NCBI RefSeq assembly: GCF_030165005.1
Contig: NZ_JASNNW010000023.1
Location: 42,692-106,691 of the forward strand
Source: Blastococcus capsensis
GTDB lineage: Bacteria > Actinomycetota > Actinomycetes > Mycobacteriales > Geodermatophilaceae
Length of the DNA stretch: 64,000 nt
Direction of reading: 5' to 3'
Shown here piece after piece: positions 26,518 to 39,642 of the stretch; the first letter of the stretch is position 1, and every line of letters begins with the position of its first letter. A model generated the notes under the pieces. That model was not told where the DNA came from, did not search any database, and saw nothing but the letters and a program-made list of their open reading frames with translations. The translations under genes were made by a program, and so were the position numbers.

Positions 26518-28548
26518 TCAGGCCGGAGCGGGCACCTTCTGGTCAGGCTGGACGGGAAGGCCGTTCGCTTCGCGGACCACGTCGACCACCTGCCCCATGA
26601 TCTCGTTGAGCCCGAAGTCCTTGGGGGTGAAGACCCGGGCCACGCCCTGCTCGCGCAGCCGCCGCGCGTCGCTGTCAGGGATGATCCCGCCCACGACGAC
26701 CGGGACGTCGTCCAGCCCGGCCTCCCGGAGTCCCCGCAGCACCGCCGGCACCACCTGCAGGTGCGAACCGGAGAGCACCGACAGGCCGACGACGTGCACG
26801 TCCTCCTCGACCGCCGCGGAGACGATCTGCTCGGGGGTGAGCCGGATGCCCTGGTAGATGACCTCGAACCCGGCGTCGCGGGCCCGGACGGCGATCTGCT
26901 CGGCGCCGTTCGAGTGTCCGTCCAGGCCGGGCTTGCCCACGAGGAACCGCAGCCGGCCGCCGATCTCCGCACCCGTGCTGCGCACTCGATCCCGGACGTC
27001 GGTCAGCGCCTGGTCGGCCTCGCCGCCGCCGATGGCCGCGGCCACCCCCGTGGGCGCCCGGTACTCACCGAACGCCTCGCGCAGCACGCCGGCCCATTCC
27101 CCCGTCGTCACCCCGGCACGGGCGCAGTCGAGGGTGGCGGGCATCAGGTTGACGTCGGAACCGGCCGCCTCGCGCAGCGCTGCCAGCGCGGCGCGCACCG
27201 CATCCGGGTCGCGCTCGGCCCGCCACTTCTGCACCGCTTCCTGGGCGGCCGCCTCGACGGCGGGGTCGACGACCATGATCGCGGTGTCCAGGTCGGCGGT
27301 CAGCGGGTTGGGCTCGGTGGTGTCGAACCTGTTGACGCCGACGACGACGTCCGCACCGCTCTCCATCCGCCGGCGCCGCTCGGCCAGGGAGGCGACCAGC
27401 TCACCCTTCATGTACCCGGACTCGACGGCGGCGACGGCGCCACCCATCTCCTGCACCCGGGCGATCTCGGCCCGGGCGCCCTCGACGAGCTCGGCGACCT
27501 TCGCCTCGACGACGACGGAGCCGGTGAACAGGTCGTCGTACTCGAGCAGGTCGGTCTCGTAGGCGAGCACCTGCTGCAGCCGGAGCGACCACTGCTGGTC
27601 CCACGGCCGGGGCAGGCCGAGCGCCTCGTTCCACGCCGGCAGCTGGACGGCGCGGGCGCGGGCGTCCTTGGAGAGGGTGACCCCCAGCATCTCCAGCACG
27701 ATGCGCTGGACGTTGTTCTCCGGCTGCGCCTCGGTCAGGCCCAGCGAGTTCACCTGGACGCCGTAGCGGAAGCGGCGGTGCTTGGGGTCCTCGACGCCGT
27801 AGCGCTGCCTCGTCAGCTCGTCCCAGAGCTGGGTGAAGGCGCGCATCTTGCACATCTCCTCCACGAACCGGACACCGGCGTTGACGAAGAAGGAGATGCG
27901 GGCCACGACCTCGCCGAAGCGCTCCTGGGGCACCTGCCCGGAGTCGTGCACGCTGTCCAGCACCGCGATGGCGGTGCTCATCGCGTACGCGATCTCCTGC
28001 ACCGGCGTGGCCCCGGCCTCCTGCAGGTGGTAGCTGCAGATGTTGATCGGGTTCCACTTCGGCATGGCCGTCACCGTGTAGGCGACCATGTCGGTGATCA
28101 ACCGCATCGAGGGGGCCGGCGGGAACACGTAGGTCCCCCGCGACAGGTACTCCTTGATGATGTCGTTCTGCGTCGTCCCGGCCAGCTTGCCGACGTCGTG
28201 GCCCTGCTCCTCCGCGACCGCCTGGTAGAGCGCCAGCAGCCACATGGCCGTGGCGTTGATGGTCATCGACGTGTTCATCTCGTCCAGCGGGATGCCGTCG
28301 AACAGCGCGCGCATGTCACCGATGTGCGTGACCGGCACGCCGACCTTCCCGACCTCGCCCACGGCCAGCCCGTCGTCGGGGTCGTACCCGGTCTGCGTCG
28401 GCAGGTCGAACGCGACCGAGAGACCGGTCTGGCCCTTCGCCAGGTTGCGCCGGTACAGGGCGTTCGACTCGGCGGGCGAGGAGTGGCCGGCGTACGTGCG
28501 CATGACCCACGGGCGGTCGCGGTCCTTCGGCAGGTGCGAGAACGGCAT
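26518..28548 (-). CDS. ecm: Ethylmalonyl-CoA mutase (B12-dependent)
   Basis: 676 residues in a single chain: an acyl-CoA mutase barrel (about 1-520) and a C-terminal B12-binding domain (about 540-660). The His ligand for cobalamin lies in KPGLDGHSNGAEQIA, in the D-x-H-x-x-G form. GLDGHSNG and the single-chain length mark the ethylmalonyl-CoA mutase (former MeaA) group rather than methylmalonyl-CoA mutase, which has GHDRG. The barrel start has RTYAGHSSPAESNALYRRNL and GLSVAFDLPTQTGYDPD. It converts (2R)-ethylmalonyl-CoA to methylsuccinyl-CoA. TAGACT lies eight bases before the ATG without an SD. Cofactor handling is likely by meaB and pduO in this window. Confidence 0.95.
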   Translation of the reverse strand: MPFSHLPKDRDRPWVMRTYAGHSSPAESNALYRRNLAKGQTGLSVAFDLPTQTGYDPDDGLAVGEVGKVGVPVTHIGDMRALFDGIPLDEMNTSMTINATAMWLLALYQAVAEEQGHDVGKLAGTTQNDIIKEYLSRGTYVFPPAPSMRLITDMVAYTVTAMPKWNPINICSYHLQEAGATPVQEIAYAMSTAIAVLDSVHDSGQVPQERFGEVVARISFFVNAGVRFVEEMCKMRAFTQLWDELTRQRYGVEDPKHRRFRYGVQVNSLGLTEAQPENNVQRIVLEMLGVTLSKDARARAVQLPAWNEALGLPRPWDQQWSLRLQQVLAYETDLLEYDDLFTGSVVVEAKVAELVEGARAEIARVQEMGGAVAAVESGYMKGELVASLAERRRRMESGADVVVGVNRFDTTEPNPLTADLDTAIMVVDPAVEAAAQEAVQKWRAERDPDAVRAALAALREAAGSDVNLMPATLDCARAGVTTGEWAGVLREAFGEYRAPTGVAAAIGGGEADQALTDVRDRVRSTGAEIGGRLRFLVGKPGLDGHSNGAEQIAVRARDAGFEVIYQGIRLTPEQIVSAAVEEDVHVVGLSVLSGSHLQVVPAVLRGLREAGLDDVPVVVGGIIPDSDARRLREQGVARVFTPKDFGLNEIMGQVVDVVREANGLPVQPDQKVPAPA

Positions 28549-28645
28549 GTCGCGGGAGTCTAGGGTGGTTACCCGCCGGTAGCAGCCCCGCCCTGGTCAC
28601 CGTGCGCGGTGGCACACTCGGACGGGGTGCTGCGGAGGAGGTCCG

Positions 28646-28969
28646 ATGCCGGTCCAGACGGGCGGCCTGAGCTACGTGGTGGGCCCTGCCGTGGCCGTCG
28701 TCGCCATGGTGCTGCTGGCTCTCTTCACGCGCTGGGCGTTCGCCGGGCGGAAGACGCCTGCCGCGTCGCCGGGAGCGGACGGGCTGCTCACCCGGGTGGC
28801 CACGCTGGGCCGCCGGGAGTCCGCGCAGCAGTTCCGCGCGCTGCTGTCCGACGCCGGCATCCGTTCCACCATCCGCATCGCCGGCGCCCACCGGGCCGAG
28901 GTGCTCGTGTTCCCCGAGGACGCCGACCGCGCCCGCGCACTGGCGGCCTCCTTCGGCGGCCCACGATGA
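28646..28969 (+). CDS. Small single-pass membrane protein with C-terminal DUF2007-like domain
   Basis: 107 residues. One N-terminal membrane helix, VVGPAVAVVAMVLLALFTRW, is followed by a linker and a cytoplasmic domain with FRALLSDAGIRSTIRIAG and AEVLVFPEDADRARALAASF. The alternating pattern of the last part resembles the putative signal-transducing DUF2007 fold, which is a tentative match. The ATG is well supported by GGAGGAGG six bases upstream. It is divergent from ecm and convergent with murA, whose stop is one base away. Confidence 0.7.
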   Translation: MPVQTGGLSYVVGPAVAVVAMVLLALFTRWAFAGRKTPAASPGADGLLTRVATLGRRESAQQFRALLSDAGIRSTIRIAGAHRAEVLVFPEDADRARALAASFGGPR

Positions 28970-28970
28970 C

Positions 28971-30248
28971 TCAGCCGGGACGCTGGGTCCGCTCCACGTG
29001 GGCGCCCAGACCGCGCAGCTGATCGACGAAGTCCGGGTAGCCGCGGTCGACGTGGTGCACGTCCTGCACCTCGGTGACGCCGTCGGAGCAGAGCCCGCCC
29101 AGCACGAGGCCGGCACCGGCTCGGATGTCGGTCGCCAGGACCGGCGCGCTGGAGAACCGCTCGCGGCCTCGGACGACGGCGTGGTGGCCGTCGATGCGGA
29201 CGTCGGCTCCCAGCCGCACCAGCTCGTTGACGAACATGAACCGGCCCTCGAACACGTTCTCGGTGATGAGCGCCGTGCCGGTGGACACGGCGGCGAGCGC
29301 GACGGCCATGGGCTGCAGGTCCGTGGGGAACCCCGGGAAGGGCAGCGTGACGACGTCGACGCAGCGCGGCCGGCCGTCCATCGCCACCCGGATCCCGCCG
29401 GTGAGCGCCTCGACGGTGGCGCCGGCGTCGGTCAGCTTGTCCAGCGCCACGGTGAGGTGCTCGGCCACCCCGCGCTCGATGACGACGTCGCCACGTGTCA
29501 TCACCGCGCCGATCGCCCAGGTGCCCGCCACGATGCGGTCCGGAACGGTCGTGTACTCGACCGGCTCCAGGGAGTCCACGCCCTCCACGGTGATGGTGGA
29601 GGTCCCCGCACCGTCGATGCGGGCGCCCATCTCACCGAGCATCCGGCAGAGGTCGACGATCTCGGGCTCGCGGGCAGCGTTGTCCACCACGGTCGTCCCC
29701 TGCGCCAGGACCGCGGCCATGACGAGGTTCTCCGTCGCCCCGACCGAGGGGAAGTCGAGCCAGATCGACGTGCCGGTGAGCCGCGGGGCGGTGGCGACCA
29801 GGAAGCCGTGCTCGCTGACGATGGTGGCGCCGAGGCGCTCCAGCCCCGAGATGTGCATGTCCAGTCCGCGCGAGCCGATCGCGTCGCCACCGGGGAGGGC
29901 CACCCGCGCGCCGCCGCAGCGCGCGACCAGCGGCCCGAGCACGCTGATCGAGGCGCGCATCCGGCGCACCAGGTCGTAGTCGGTCTCCGTCGACGGCCGC
30001 TCCGGCACGTCGATGCTCAGCCGGCCCCCGCCGGTGCCCGGCGCACGCTCGTAGGACACCTCGCACCCGAGCCGCCGCAGCACCTCGCTCATGATCGTGA
30101 CGTCGAGGATGTCGGGGACCTCGTCGATGGTCGTCCGTCCGGTGGCCAGCAGCGCGGCGGCCATGAGCTTGAGGGCGCTGTTCTTCGCGCCGGTGACCCG
30201 TACCCGACCCGCGAGCCTGGCTCCCCCGGTCACCTCGAAGCACTCCAC
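28971..30248 (-). CDS. murA: UDP-N-acetylglucosamine 1-carboxyvinyltransferase
   Basis: The first committed step of peptidoglycan synthesis, transferring enolpyruvate from PEP to UDP-GlcNAc. 425 residues with the EPT fold: [18 protein letters not shown] at the N-terminus, [16 protein letters not shown] and the [14 protein letters not shown] segment. The residue equivalent to the fosfomycin-reactive Cys115 of E. coli is Asp122 ([11 protein letters not shown]), as in mycobacterial MurA, predicting intrinsic fosfomycin insensitivity. The GTG start has TAGGGT exactly six bases before it and no SD. It is divergent from pduO, 71 bases apart, as in mycobacteria. Confidence 0.95.
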   Translation of the reverse strand: MECFEVTGGARLAGRVRVTGAKNSALKLMAAALLATGRTTIDEVPDILDVTIMSEVLRRLGCEVSYERAPGTGGGRLSIDVPERPSTETDYDLVRRMRASISVLGPLVARCGGARVALPGGDAIGSRGLDMHISGLERLGATIVSEHGFLVATAPRLTGTSIWLDFPSVGATENLVMAAVLAQGTTVVDNAAREPEIVDLCRMLGEMGARIDGAGTSTITVEGVDSLEPVEYTTVPDRIVAGTWAIGAVMTRGDVVIERGVAEHLTVALDKLTDAGATVEALTGGIRVAMDGRPRCVDVVTLPFPGFPTDLQPMAVALAAVSTGTALITENVFEGRFMFVNELVRLGADVRIDGHHAVVRGRERFSSAPVLATDIRAGAGLVLGGLCSDGVTEVQDVHHVDRGYPDFVDQLRGLGAHVERTQRPG

Positions 30249-30254
30249 CGGAAC

Positions 30255-30313
30255 ACCCTACGGCGCCGGCTCCCCCGACCTGGCCCGCGACGGGCAGGGC
30301 CGCGGCCTACGCT
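30255..30313. promoter_or_regulatory. Divergent pair of leaderless -10 elements, murA and pduO
   Basis: On the minus strand TAGGGT (30255-30260) is six bases from the murA GTG. On the plus strand TACGCT (30308-30313) is six bases from the pduO ATG. Neither gene has an SD. Both starts are family-typical, which makes the shared spacing meaningful. No convincing -35 boxes are seen. Confidence 0.45.
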
Positions 30314-30319
30314 GCGATC

Positions 30320-30943
30320 ATGACCATCCGGCTGACCCGCATCTACACCAAGACCGGTGACGCCGGTCAGACGCACCTGGGCGACATGAGCCGGGTGCCG
30401 AAGACCGATCCGCGGCTGGTGGCCTACGCCGACGTCGACGAGGCCAACAGCGCGATCGGCGTGGCTCTGGCGCTGGGTTCGGTCGATCCGGCCGTCGCCG
30501 AACTGCTGCGCAGCGTCCAGAACGACCTGTTCGACGTCGGCGCCGATCTCTGCACGCCGATCGTCGAGGCCCCGAAGTACCCGCCGCTGCGGGTGACCGC
30601 CGCCTACACCGAGCGGCTCGAGGCGGCCTGCGACACCTACAACGAGACCCTGCCGAAGCTGAACAGCTTCATCCTGCCCGGTGGCAGCCCGCTGGCGGCG
30701 CTGCTGCACCAGGTCCGGGTCGTCGTCCGGCGGGCCGAGCGAAGTGTGTGGGCGATCCTGGAAGCCGAGCCGGAGCGCACGAATCCGGAGACCGCCCGCT
30801 ACCTCAACCGGCTGTCGGACCTGGTCTTCATCCTCGGCCGGGTGGCCAATCCCGGCGGCGACATCCTCTGGGAGCCCGGTGCGCACAGCGGGGCGCACGT
30901 GCAGCGGGCTGCCGCGGCGGCGCAGGACGAGCGGCCCGACTGA
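30320..30943 (+). CDS. pduO: ATP:cob(I)alamin adenosyltransferase, PduO type
   Basis: Makes adenosylcobalamin, the cofactor needed by ecm. 207 residues. The N-terminal ATP-binding segment is RIYTKTGDAGQTHLGD, followed by YADVDEANSAIGVAL. The C-terminal signature is TARYLNRLSDLVFILGRVAN, whose Arg and Asp residues belong to the active site of this family. Adjacent divergent murA is a conserved arrangement. The stop is followed directly by AAAGGACCCC, the start of the repeat-type hairpin shared with the convergent DUF2550 gene. Confidence 0.94.
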   Translation: MTIRLTRIYTKTGDAGQTHLGDMSRVPKTDPRLVAYADVDEANSAIGVALALGSVDPAVAELLRSVQNDLFDVGADLCTPIVEAPKYPPLRVTAAYTERLEAACDTYNETLPKLNSFILPGGSPLAALLHQVRVVVRRAERSVWAILEAEPERTNPETARYLNRLSDLVFILGRVANPGGDILWEPGAHSGAHVQRAAAAAQDERPD

Positions 30944-31013
30944 AAGGACCCCGCCCTCCTCACCCTTCGCAGGCTCAGGACGGGCCTCTCGACGGGGCGA
31001 AGGGCAGGGTCTT
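30944..31013. terminator. Bidirectional terminator-like repeat between pduO and the DUF2550 gene
   Basis: Outer arms begin AAAGGACCC and end GGGTCTTT, with a tract in between containing CCCTTCGC and GCGAAGGG. Both convergent genes stop with TGA followed at once by AAGGACCC or AAGACCC, so the element serves both. It is a member of the family seen at 4.7, 8.8, 31.9, 32.5 and 47.9 kb. Confidence 0.65.
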
Positions 31014-31415
31014 TCAGCTGCCCGGCGGTGCGGACTCCACCCAGGACAAGAAACCGGTCAGGGTCGAGGGCTCCATCGCCAGCTCGCAGCGGCCGCCTCC
31101 CGTGCTGCAGGACAGGACCAGGACGTCGCCGGGCAGCGCCAGGTCCTCCCGTCCCGCGGGCCGCTGGGCCAGCACCCGGAAACCGGCCCGCGACAGCCGC
31201 TGCTGCGGCCGCACCGACAGCGACAGTGCCCGGTACCAGAGCAGGGCGTCGCCGCCGTACCAGGCGACCCCCACCGACCAGCGGGGCGTGCCCTCCGGCC
31301 GGTACCACATGGTGACCGCGCCGAGCCCGGACAGCAGGAACCGGCGGCGCAGCAGGAACACCACGACGACGAGCAGCAGCAGGACCCCGACGAGGACCAG
31401 CAGGGCCGTGGTCAT
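31014..31415 (-). CDS. DUF2550 membrane protein
   Basis: 133 residues. One N-terminal helix, TTALLVLVGVLLLLVVVVFLL, is followed by a basic RRRF junction and a small cytoplasmic beta-rich domain with VGVAWYGGDALLWYRALSLS and DVLVLSCSTGG. This family is found next to atpC in many actinobacteria (Rv1312 position in M. tuberculosis) and its function is not established. It starts 21 bases after the atpC stop, so it is probably the last gene of the ATP synthase transcript. Confidence 0.88.
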   Translation of the reverse strand: MTTALLVLVGVLLLLVVVVFLLRRRFLLSGLGAVTMWYRPEGTPRWSVGVAWYGGDALLWYRALSLSVRPQQRLSRAGFRVLAQRPAGREDLALPGDVLVLSCSTGGGRCELAMEPSTLTGFLSWVESAPPGS

Positions 31416-31436
31416 GCCGCGCGCTCGCCCGGTGGA

Positions 31437-31826
31437 TCAGGCGCTGTCGCCGGCCGCCCTCAGCCGGGACTGCGCGCGGCGGGCGGCCGCCTGCGCCTCT
31501 GGGGTGTCCCCCTCGTTCTCGGCGCGGCGCAACGCCTCGCGGGCGCGCTCGACGTCGATCTCGGAGGAGATCTCCGCAGTCTCGGCGAGGATCGAGACCC
31601 CCTGCTCGGTGACGGACAGGAAGCCGCCGTGCGCCGCGACGACCAGATCGTCCCCGGCCTCGGTGCGGATCGTCACCACGCCACCGTCCGCCAGCTGACC
31701 CAGCAGCGGGGTGTGGCCGGGCAGGACGCCGAGCTCTCCCTCGGTGGTGCGGGCGATGACGCGGGTGGCCTCGCCGGACCAGATCTTGCGCTCGACGGCC
31801 ACCAATTCGACCTGCAGGGTCGCCAC
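31437..31826 (-). CDS. atpC: ATP synthase F1 subunit epsilon
   Basis: 129 residues. The central-stalk subunit couples gamma to the c-ring and can inhibit the enzyme. The N-terminal beta sandwich reads [20 protein letters not shown] and [19 protein letters not shown]; the C-terminal helical hairpin is Ala/Arg/Glu-rich ([15 protein letters not shown]). The GTG at 31824-31826 is supported by GAGGAG seven bases upstream. Unusually it is separated from atpD by about 730 bases, in which a small ORF and two repeat elements lie. Confidence 0.93.
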   Translation of the reverse strand: MATLQVELVAVERKIWSGEATRVIARTTEGELGVLPGHTPLLGQLADGGVVTIRTEAGDDLVVAAHGGFLSVTEQGVSILAETAEISSEIDVERAREALRRAENEGDTPEAQAAARRAQSRLRAAGDSA

Positions 31827-31887
31827 GACACTCCTCGGGATCACGGATGGGGCCCCCACTCTAGCGAGGCGATCGACACCGGCCCCG

Positions 31888-31944
31888 TCCAGGGCACCAC
31901 CCCGAGCGTGCGAGGGGTGGGGAGGACGGGGTCCTTCTACTAGC
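31888..31944 (+). repeat. AAGGACCC-family repeat in the atpC-atpD spacer
   Basis: Reads GAGCGTGCGAGGGGTGGGG, then GACGGGGTCCTTCTA on the plus strand. CCCCGTCC and GGACGGGG form the outer stem. On the minus strand AAGGACCCC follows TAG, as at the stop codons of other genes, though no gene clearly ends here. Confidence 0.55.
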
Positions 31945-32065
31945 GGCGTGTCGCGGTGGCCCTCCCCGCGGCACCGCCGCCGGCCACGGTGAACGCGCCG
32001 GAGCAGCGCTCCCGCGGCCACCGGCGCCGAGTGCCGGCGAGGACTGGGCGCAGGAAGGTCCGTCG

Positions 32066-32254
32066 TCAGGCGGCGCGGCGGTAGAGCAGCGTCCAGCGGC
32101 CGAGCCGCACCCAGGGGTGGCGCACACACGTGGACGACGCCCAGCCGTCGATGTCGAAGGCGGCGGCCGGCCCCTCGACCGGCGCGTACGGCGGCCACGT
32201 CCAGTCGCCGGTGGTCCGGCTGCTGAACGGACGTACCGGCCTGTCCCGCTCCAC
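32066..32254 (-). CDS. Small Trp-rich hypothetical protein within the atp operon
   Basis: 62 residues from GTG 32252-32254, with GAGGGG a few bases upstream. Nearly every codon ends in G or C, as in true genes of this genome. Five Trp are clustered in motifs such as [11 protein letters not shown] and [16 protein letters not shown]. There is no membrane helix or signal peptide. I do not recognise the family. An in-frame extension of 48 residues upstream is Arg-rich and looks spurious. Confidence 0.5.
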   Translation of the reverse strand: MERDRPVRPFSSRTTGDWTWPPYAPVEGPAAAFDIDGWASSTCVRHPWVRLGRWTLLYRRAA

Positions 32255-32479
32255 GTCACCCCTCGTGCCGGCACCCGCCCCGCGGGCGCGCCTGTGCAGA
32301 TGGTCGGCAGACCGGCAGCGCCTGCGCAGGCTCGACGTCCGAATCCACCCGGTCGAGCGACGCAGGCTGACCGGTGGACCACCGATGCCGAGACGCACGG
32401 ACGACGACGGCCGGGGCCCCGTACGGGGTCCCGGCCGCCATGTCGTGCTGGCACGGCCACCCCACGGTCCCGCGCCGTG

Positions 32480-32552
32480 CCAGGTGACGAGCTGGAACGG
32501 CGCGGCTGGGACCCTGGCTGAGCTTGCGAAGCCAGGGGGCAGCCGGGTCCTT
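32480..32552 (+). repeat. AAGGACCC-family repeat abutting the atpD stop
   Basis: Contains CTGGAACGGC, GGGACCCTGGCTGAGCTTGCG and GCCGGGTCCTTCTA, closely related to the repeat at 8.7-8.8 kb. The atpD TAG stop lies within the final TTCTA on the opposite strand, so the element begins right after the gene and is probably a terminator or attenuator. Confidence 0.6.
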
Positions 32553-35031
<2,479 letters not shown>

Positions 35032-35034
35032 GGG

Positions 35035-36672
<1,638 letters not shown>

Positions 36673-36722
36673 GGCTCTGAGTCCTCTTCCCTGCGGGGAT
36701 GGTGATCTGTGGTGGTGGGCGG

Positions 36723-37595
36723 TCAGCCGGCGAGCTGCCGGCGGGCGGCTTCCAGCCGGTGGGCGATGCTGCCGTCGATGACCTCGTCGCCCACCTGGAC
36801 GACGAGTCCCCCGACGATGCCCGGGTCGACGGTCACCTGCAGCCCGATGGTCCGCCCGTAGAGGCGGGAGAGCACGTCGACCAGCCGCCGCTCCTGCGCC
36901 GGCGTGAGCGGCACGGCGGTCGTCACCCGCGCCACCGACTGACCGCGGCGACGGCTGGCGACCTCCGAGAGCCGCTCGATCGCGACCCCGGCGGTACCGG
37001 CGTGCGAGCCGGTCAGGACGTTCCGGAGCAGCAGCTCGGTGACCGGGCTGACCCGCCCCGACAGCAACCGGTCCAGCAGCTCGGTCTTGCCCTGCGACGA
37101 TGCGGTGCGGTCGCTGAGGACGCGGGACAGCTCGCGGTCGCCGGTGACGATCCGGCCGAAGCGGAAGAGCTCGTCCTCCACGCCGTCCAGCTCGCCGCGC
37201 ACGTCCGCCGCGTCGAGCGCCGCCTCGGTGCCCAACGTCATGGCGGCCTCGACCAGGTCGAGCGGCCGCGACCAGCGCTGCCGGACGCTCACCTCGACCA
37301 GCTCGAGGGCGATCGGGGACAGCCGCGCCCCGAACAGCCGCTGGGCCAGGGCCACCCGCTCCTCGGGCTTGCCCGAGGGGTCGGACAGCGCCCGGCGCAG
37401 CGAAGGCTGGCCGGTGAGCAACCGGGCCACCGCGAACAGCTCCTCGGCCAGCGCGAGCTGGCCCTCGGCGGTGGTGGCCCGGGCCTGACCGGTCAGCCGG
37501 TCACGGGCCTTGCCGAGCAGGCCGGAGGGGTCCCGGGTCAGCGCTTCCAGCCGCTCGAGGGCGACTGCCAGCGCATCCCGGCTCGAGGCCTCCAT
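36723..37595 (-). CDS. atpH: ATP synthase F1 subunit delta
   Basis: 290 residues, longer than the roughly 180 of E. coli delta; mycobacterial delta carries a b-like extension and is longer still. The C-terminal OSCP part contains [20 protein letters not shown] and [18 protein letters not shown]. The ATG at 37593-37595 overlaps the atpF stop in a TGATG-type junction. It is a peripheral stalk component joining F1 to subunit b. Confidence 0.94.
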   Translation of the reverse strand: MEASSRDALAVALERLEALTRDPSGLLGKARDRLTGQARATTAEGQLALAEELFAVARLLTGQPSLRRALSDPSGKPEERVALAQRLFGARLSPIALELVEVSVRQRWSRPLDLVEAAMTLGTEAALDAADVRGELDGVEDELFRFGRIVTGDRELSRVLSDRTASSQGKTELLDRLLSGRVSPVTELLLRNVLTGSHAGTAGVAIERLSEVASRRRGQSVARVTTAVPLTPAQERRLVDVLSRLYGRTIGLQVTVDPGIVGGLVVQVGDEVIDGSIAHRLEAARRQLAG

Positions 37596-38200
37596 CAGCG
37601 GGTGCCCTCGGCGGCGACTGCCCCGTGCCCGGTGCCGACCATCCCGTCGAGATCGTCGAGGAACCGGTCGACGGTGCCCTGGCGGCGGGCGTCGTCGGCG
37701 AGGGACTCCCCGACCACCCGGCCGGCCAGTTCGACGGCGAGCGCCCCGACCTGCCCGCGCAGCTCGTTGACGACCTGCTGGCGCGACGCGGCGATCTGCT
37801 CCTCGCCGCGGGCGACGATCCGTGCCGACTCCTCCTGCGCCTGGACCCGCAGCTCCTCGAGGATCTGCTGGCCCTCGGCCCGTGCCTGGTCGCGGATCTG
37901 CGCGGCCTCGTTCCGAGCCTCCGCCAGTTGGGCGCGGTACTGCTCCAGCGCCGCCTTGGCCTCGGCCTGCATCGCCTCGGCGCGTTCGATGCCGCCCTCG
38001 ATGGCGCGCTGGCGCTCGGCCAGCATGGCCTCCAGGCGCGGGACCACGTAGCGCTTGTACAGGAGGTAGAGGATGGCGAAGGAGATGATTCCGACGATCA
38101 GCTCACCCGGGTGCGGGATGACGGGGTAGGCGTCCTCCCAGAAGCCGCCCTCGCCAATCTCGGCCGCCAGGACGCCGGCCGCGTTGTCGATCGCGCCCAT
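37595..38200 (-). CDS. atpF: ATP synthase Fo subunit b
   Basis: 201 residues. One N-terminal membrane helix (ELIVGIISFAILYLLYKRYVV) is followed by a long amphipathic, Ala/Glu/Gln-rich helix that forms the peripheral stalk. The ATG at 38198-38200 has AAGGAG eight bases upstream. There are about 30 N-terminal residues before the helix, a common actinobacterial feature. It is coupled to atpH by stop-start overlap. Confidence 0.95.
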   Translation of the reverse strand: MGAIDNAAGVLAAEIGEGGFWEDAYPVIPHPGELIVGIISFAILYLLYKRYVVPRLEAMLAERQRAIEGGIERAEAMQAEAKAALEQYRAQLAEARNEAAQIRDQARAEGQQILEELRVQAQEESARIVARGEEQIAASRQQVVNELRGQVGALAVELAGRVVGESLADDARRQGTVDRFLDDLDGMVGTGHGAVAAEGTR

Positions 38201-38225
38201 CACGTGTGCTCCTTCCGGTCCTCGG

Positions 38226-38453
<228 letters not shown>

Positions 38454-38521
38454 TCAGTCGGTCTGTGCTGCCGGGTGGCGCACATCGGTGGTGCAACTCT
38501 GGGCGGGCGGCTCCGCGGACG

Positions 38522-39304
38522 TCAGTGGTCGTCCGCGTAGACCTCGGCGATGTAGACGGAGGCCAGCAGGATGAAGACGTAGGCCTGCAGGAACGAGATC
38601 AGGATCTCGAACGCGCTGAACAGGAAGAACATGAGGAAGGCCGGGATCGACACCAGCTTCAGCAGGCCCTCGCCGTGCAGCAGCAGGTACTCCCCGCCCA
38701 GCGCGAACAGCAGCAGGAGGATGTGGCCGGCGAACATGTTGCCGAAGAGCCGCAGCGTGAGGGTCACCGGACGGGTGACGAGGAACGTCACCAACTCCAG
38801 GACGAAGACGACCGGCACGACCCAGAAGGGAAGCCCGCTGGGCACCAGGTTCTTGAGGAAGCCCCCGAGCCCGCGACGGCGGACGCCGGCGACCAGGTAG
38901 ACGACGTAGACCCCGAGCGCGAGGGCGAGCGGGAAGCCGATCCGGCTCATCGTCGGGAACTGGACGGGCGGGATGATGCCCATCAGGTTGTTCACCAGGA
39001 TGAGCGTGAACAGGGTGAACAGCAGCGGGACGTAGGGCCGGAAGTGCGCCGTCCCGATGATGTCCCGGCCGATCGAGTTACGGACGAGGCCGTACACGCC
39101 CTCGAGCCGGAACTGACCACGTCCGGGGACCACCGCCAGGCGACGCGTGGCCAGCATCATGACGACCGCGAGGCCGATGGTGACGAGCACCATCACGACC
39201 ATCGCACGCGTGACGGCGAAGGCGCCGTCACCGATGAGCGGCTGCCAGAAGTCTGGCGCGCTCGGCGGTACGAACTCCTCGGCGGCCGAGACCACGGTCG
39301 TCAC
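38522..39304 (-). CDS. atpB: ATP synthase Fo subunit a
   Basis: 260 residues, five or six membrane helices. The essential Arg lies in RPVTLTLRLFGNMFAGHI, and the last helix has ILISFLQAYVFILLASVYI, both signatures of subunit a. It forms the proton half-channels against the c-ring. There is an 86-base gap to atpE. A GC-rich inverted repeat lies in the 86 bases before its start. Confidence 0.96.
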   Translation of the reverse strand: MTTVVSAAEEFVPPSAPDFWQPLIGDGAFAVTRAMVVMVLVTIGLAVVMMLATRRLAVVPGRGQFRLEGVYGLVRNSIGRDIIGTAHFRPYVPLLFTLFTLILVNNLMGIIPPVQFPTMSRIGFPLALALGVYVVYLVAGVRRRGLGGFLKNLVPSGLPFWVVPVVFVLELVTFLVTRPVTLTLRLFGNMFAGHILLLLFALGGEYLLLHGEGLLKLVSIPAFLMFFLFSAFEILISFLQAYVFILLASVYIAEVYADDH

Positions 39305-39344
39305 TACTCAGCCTCCGTCATGAACTGCTGCGGGTGGATGCGTA

Positions 39345-39404
39345 CCACGGCCCGGAGGGGCCGCCCCACGCTCCTGGGGCGAGGCACTCCTCACGGGCCG
39401 TGGT
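39345..39404. terminator. Inverted repeat between atpZ-like gene and atpB
   Basis: CCACGGCCCG (near 39346) pairs with CGGGCCGTGG (near 39394), with a smaller GGGGCCGCCCC-type stem inside. It starts within the end of the upstream gene, so it could attenuate or process the mRNA between the regulatory atpI/atpZ genes and the structural genes. No T-run. Confidence 0.4.
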
Positions 39405-39642
39405 CAGAGTAGCGGACCCAGATCGTGGTGATCGCGGCGGCCATCCCGAGGACCAGGGCCACGGGGAGCACCCACACCTGACCGAGCGCTTCGCTGAGCC
39501 ACCAGGCCGGCAGCCCGAAGACCAGCATCGCGGAGAGCATGGTGCCCAGCGCGTCCCACCCCTCGCGGAGGTGCGCCCCCGCCACCATCTGGTGGTGCAC
39601 CGATGACGGCCCCTCGGGTGGGTCCGCGGCACCGCCGGTCAA
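39391..39642 (-). CDS. AtpZ/AtpI-type small membrane protein of the ATP synthase operon
   Basis: 83 residues with two hydrophobic segments, WDALGTMLSAMLVFGLPAWW and VLPVALVLGMAAAITTIWV, typical of the small Fo-assembly proteins encoded before atpB. The start is probably TTG at 39640-39642, overlapping the atpI stop as TTGA; an internal ATG (MVAGAHLREGW) would give about 64 residues. Proposed role: chaperone for the c-ring or a Mg/Ca channel, both from literature on the family. Confidence 0.7.
   Translation of the reverse strand: MTGGAADPPEGPSSVHHQMVAGAHLREGWDALGTMLSAMLVFGLPAWWLSEALGQVWVLPVALVLGMAAAITTIWVRYSDHGP

Larger units (their letters stand above)
31827..32552. other. Long atpC-atpD spacer with repeats and one small ORF
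   Basis: atpD and atpC are normally adjacent, so this 0.7-kb gap inside the operon is unusual. It contains two members of the AAGGACCC repeat family (31888-31944 and 32480-32552) and a 62-codon ORF at 32066-32254. The remaining bases show no conserved reading frame on either strand. Insertion of a small gene with its own terminators is the simplest explanation. Confidence 0.6.

Noticed and set aside
28549..28645. Cobalamin riboswitch upstream of ecm
   Set aside because: The gap is under 100 bases and lacks a B12-box; the ecm start appears nearly leaderless.
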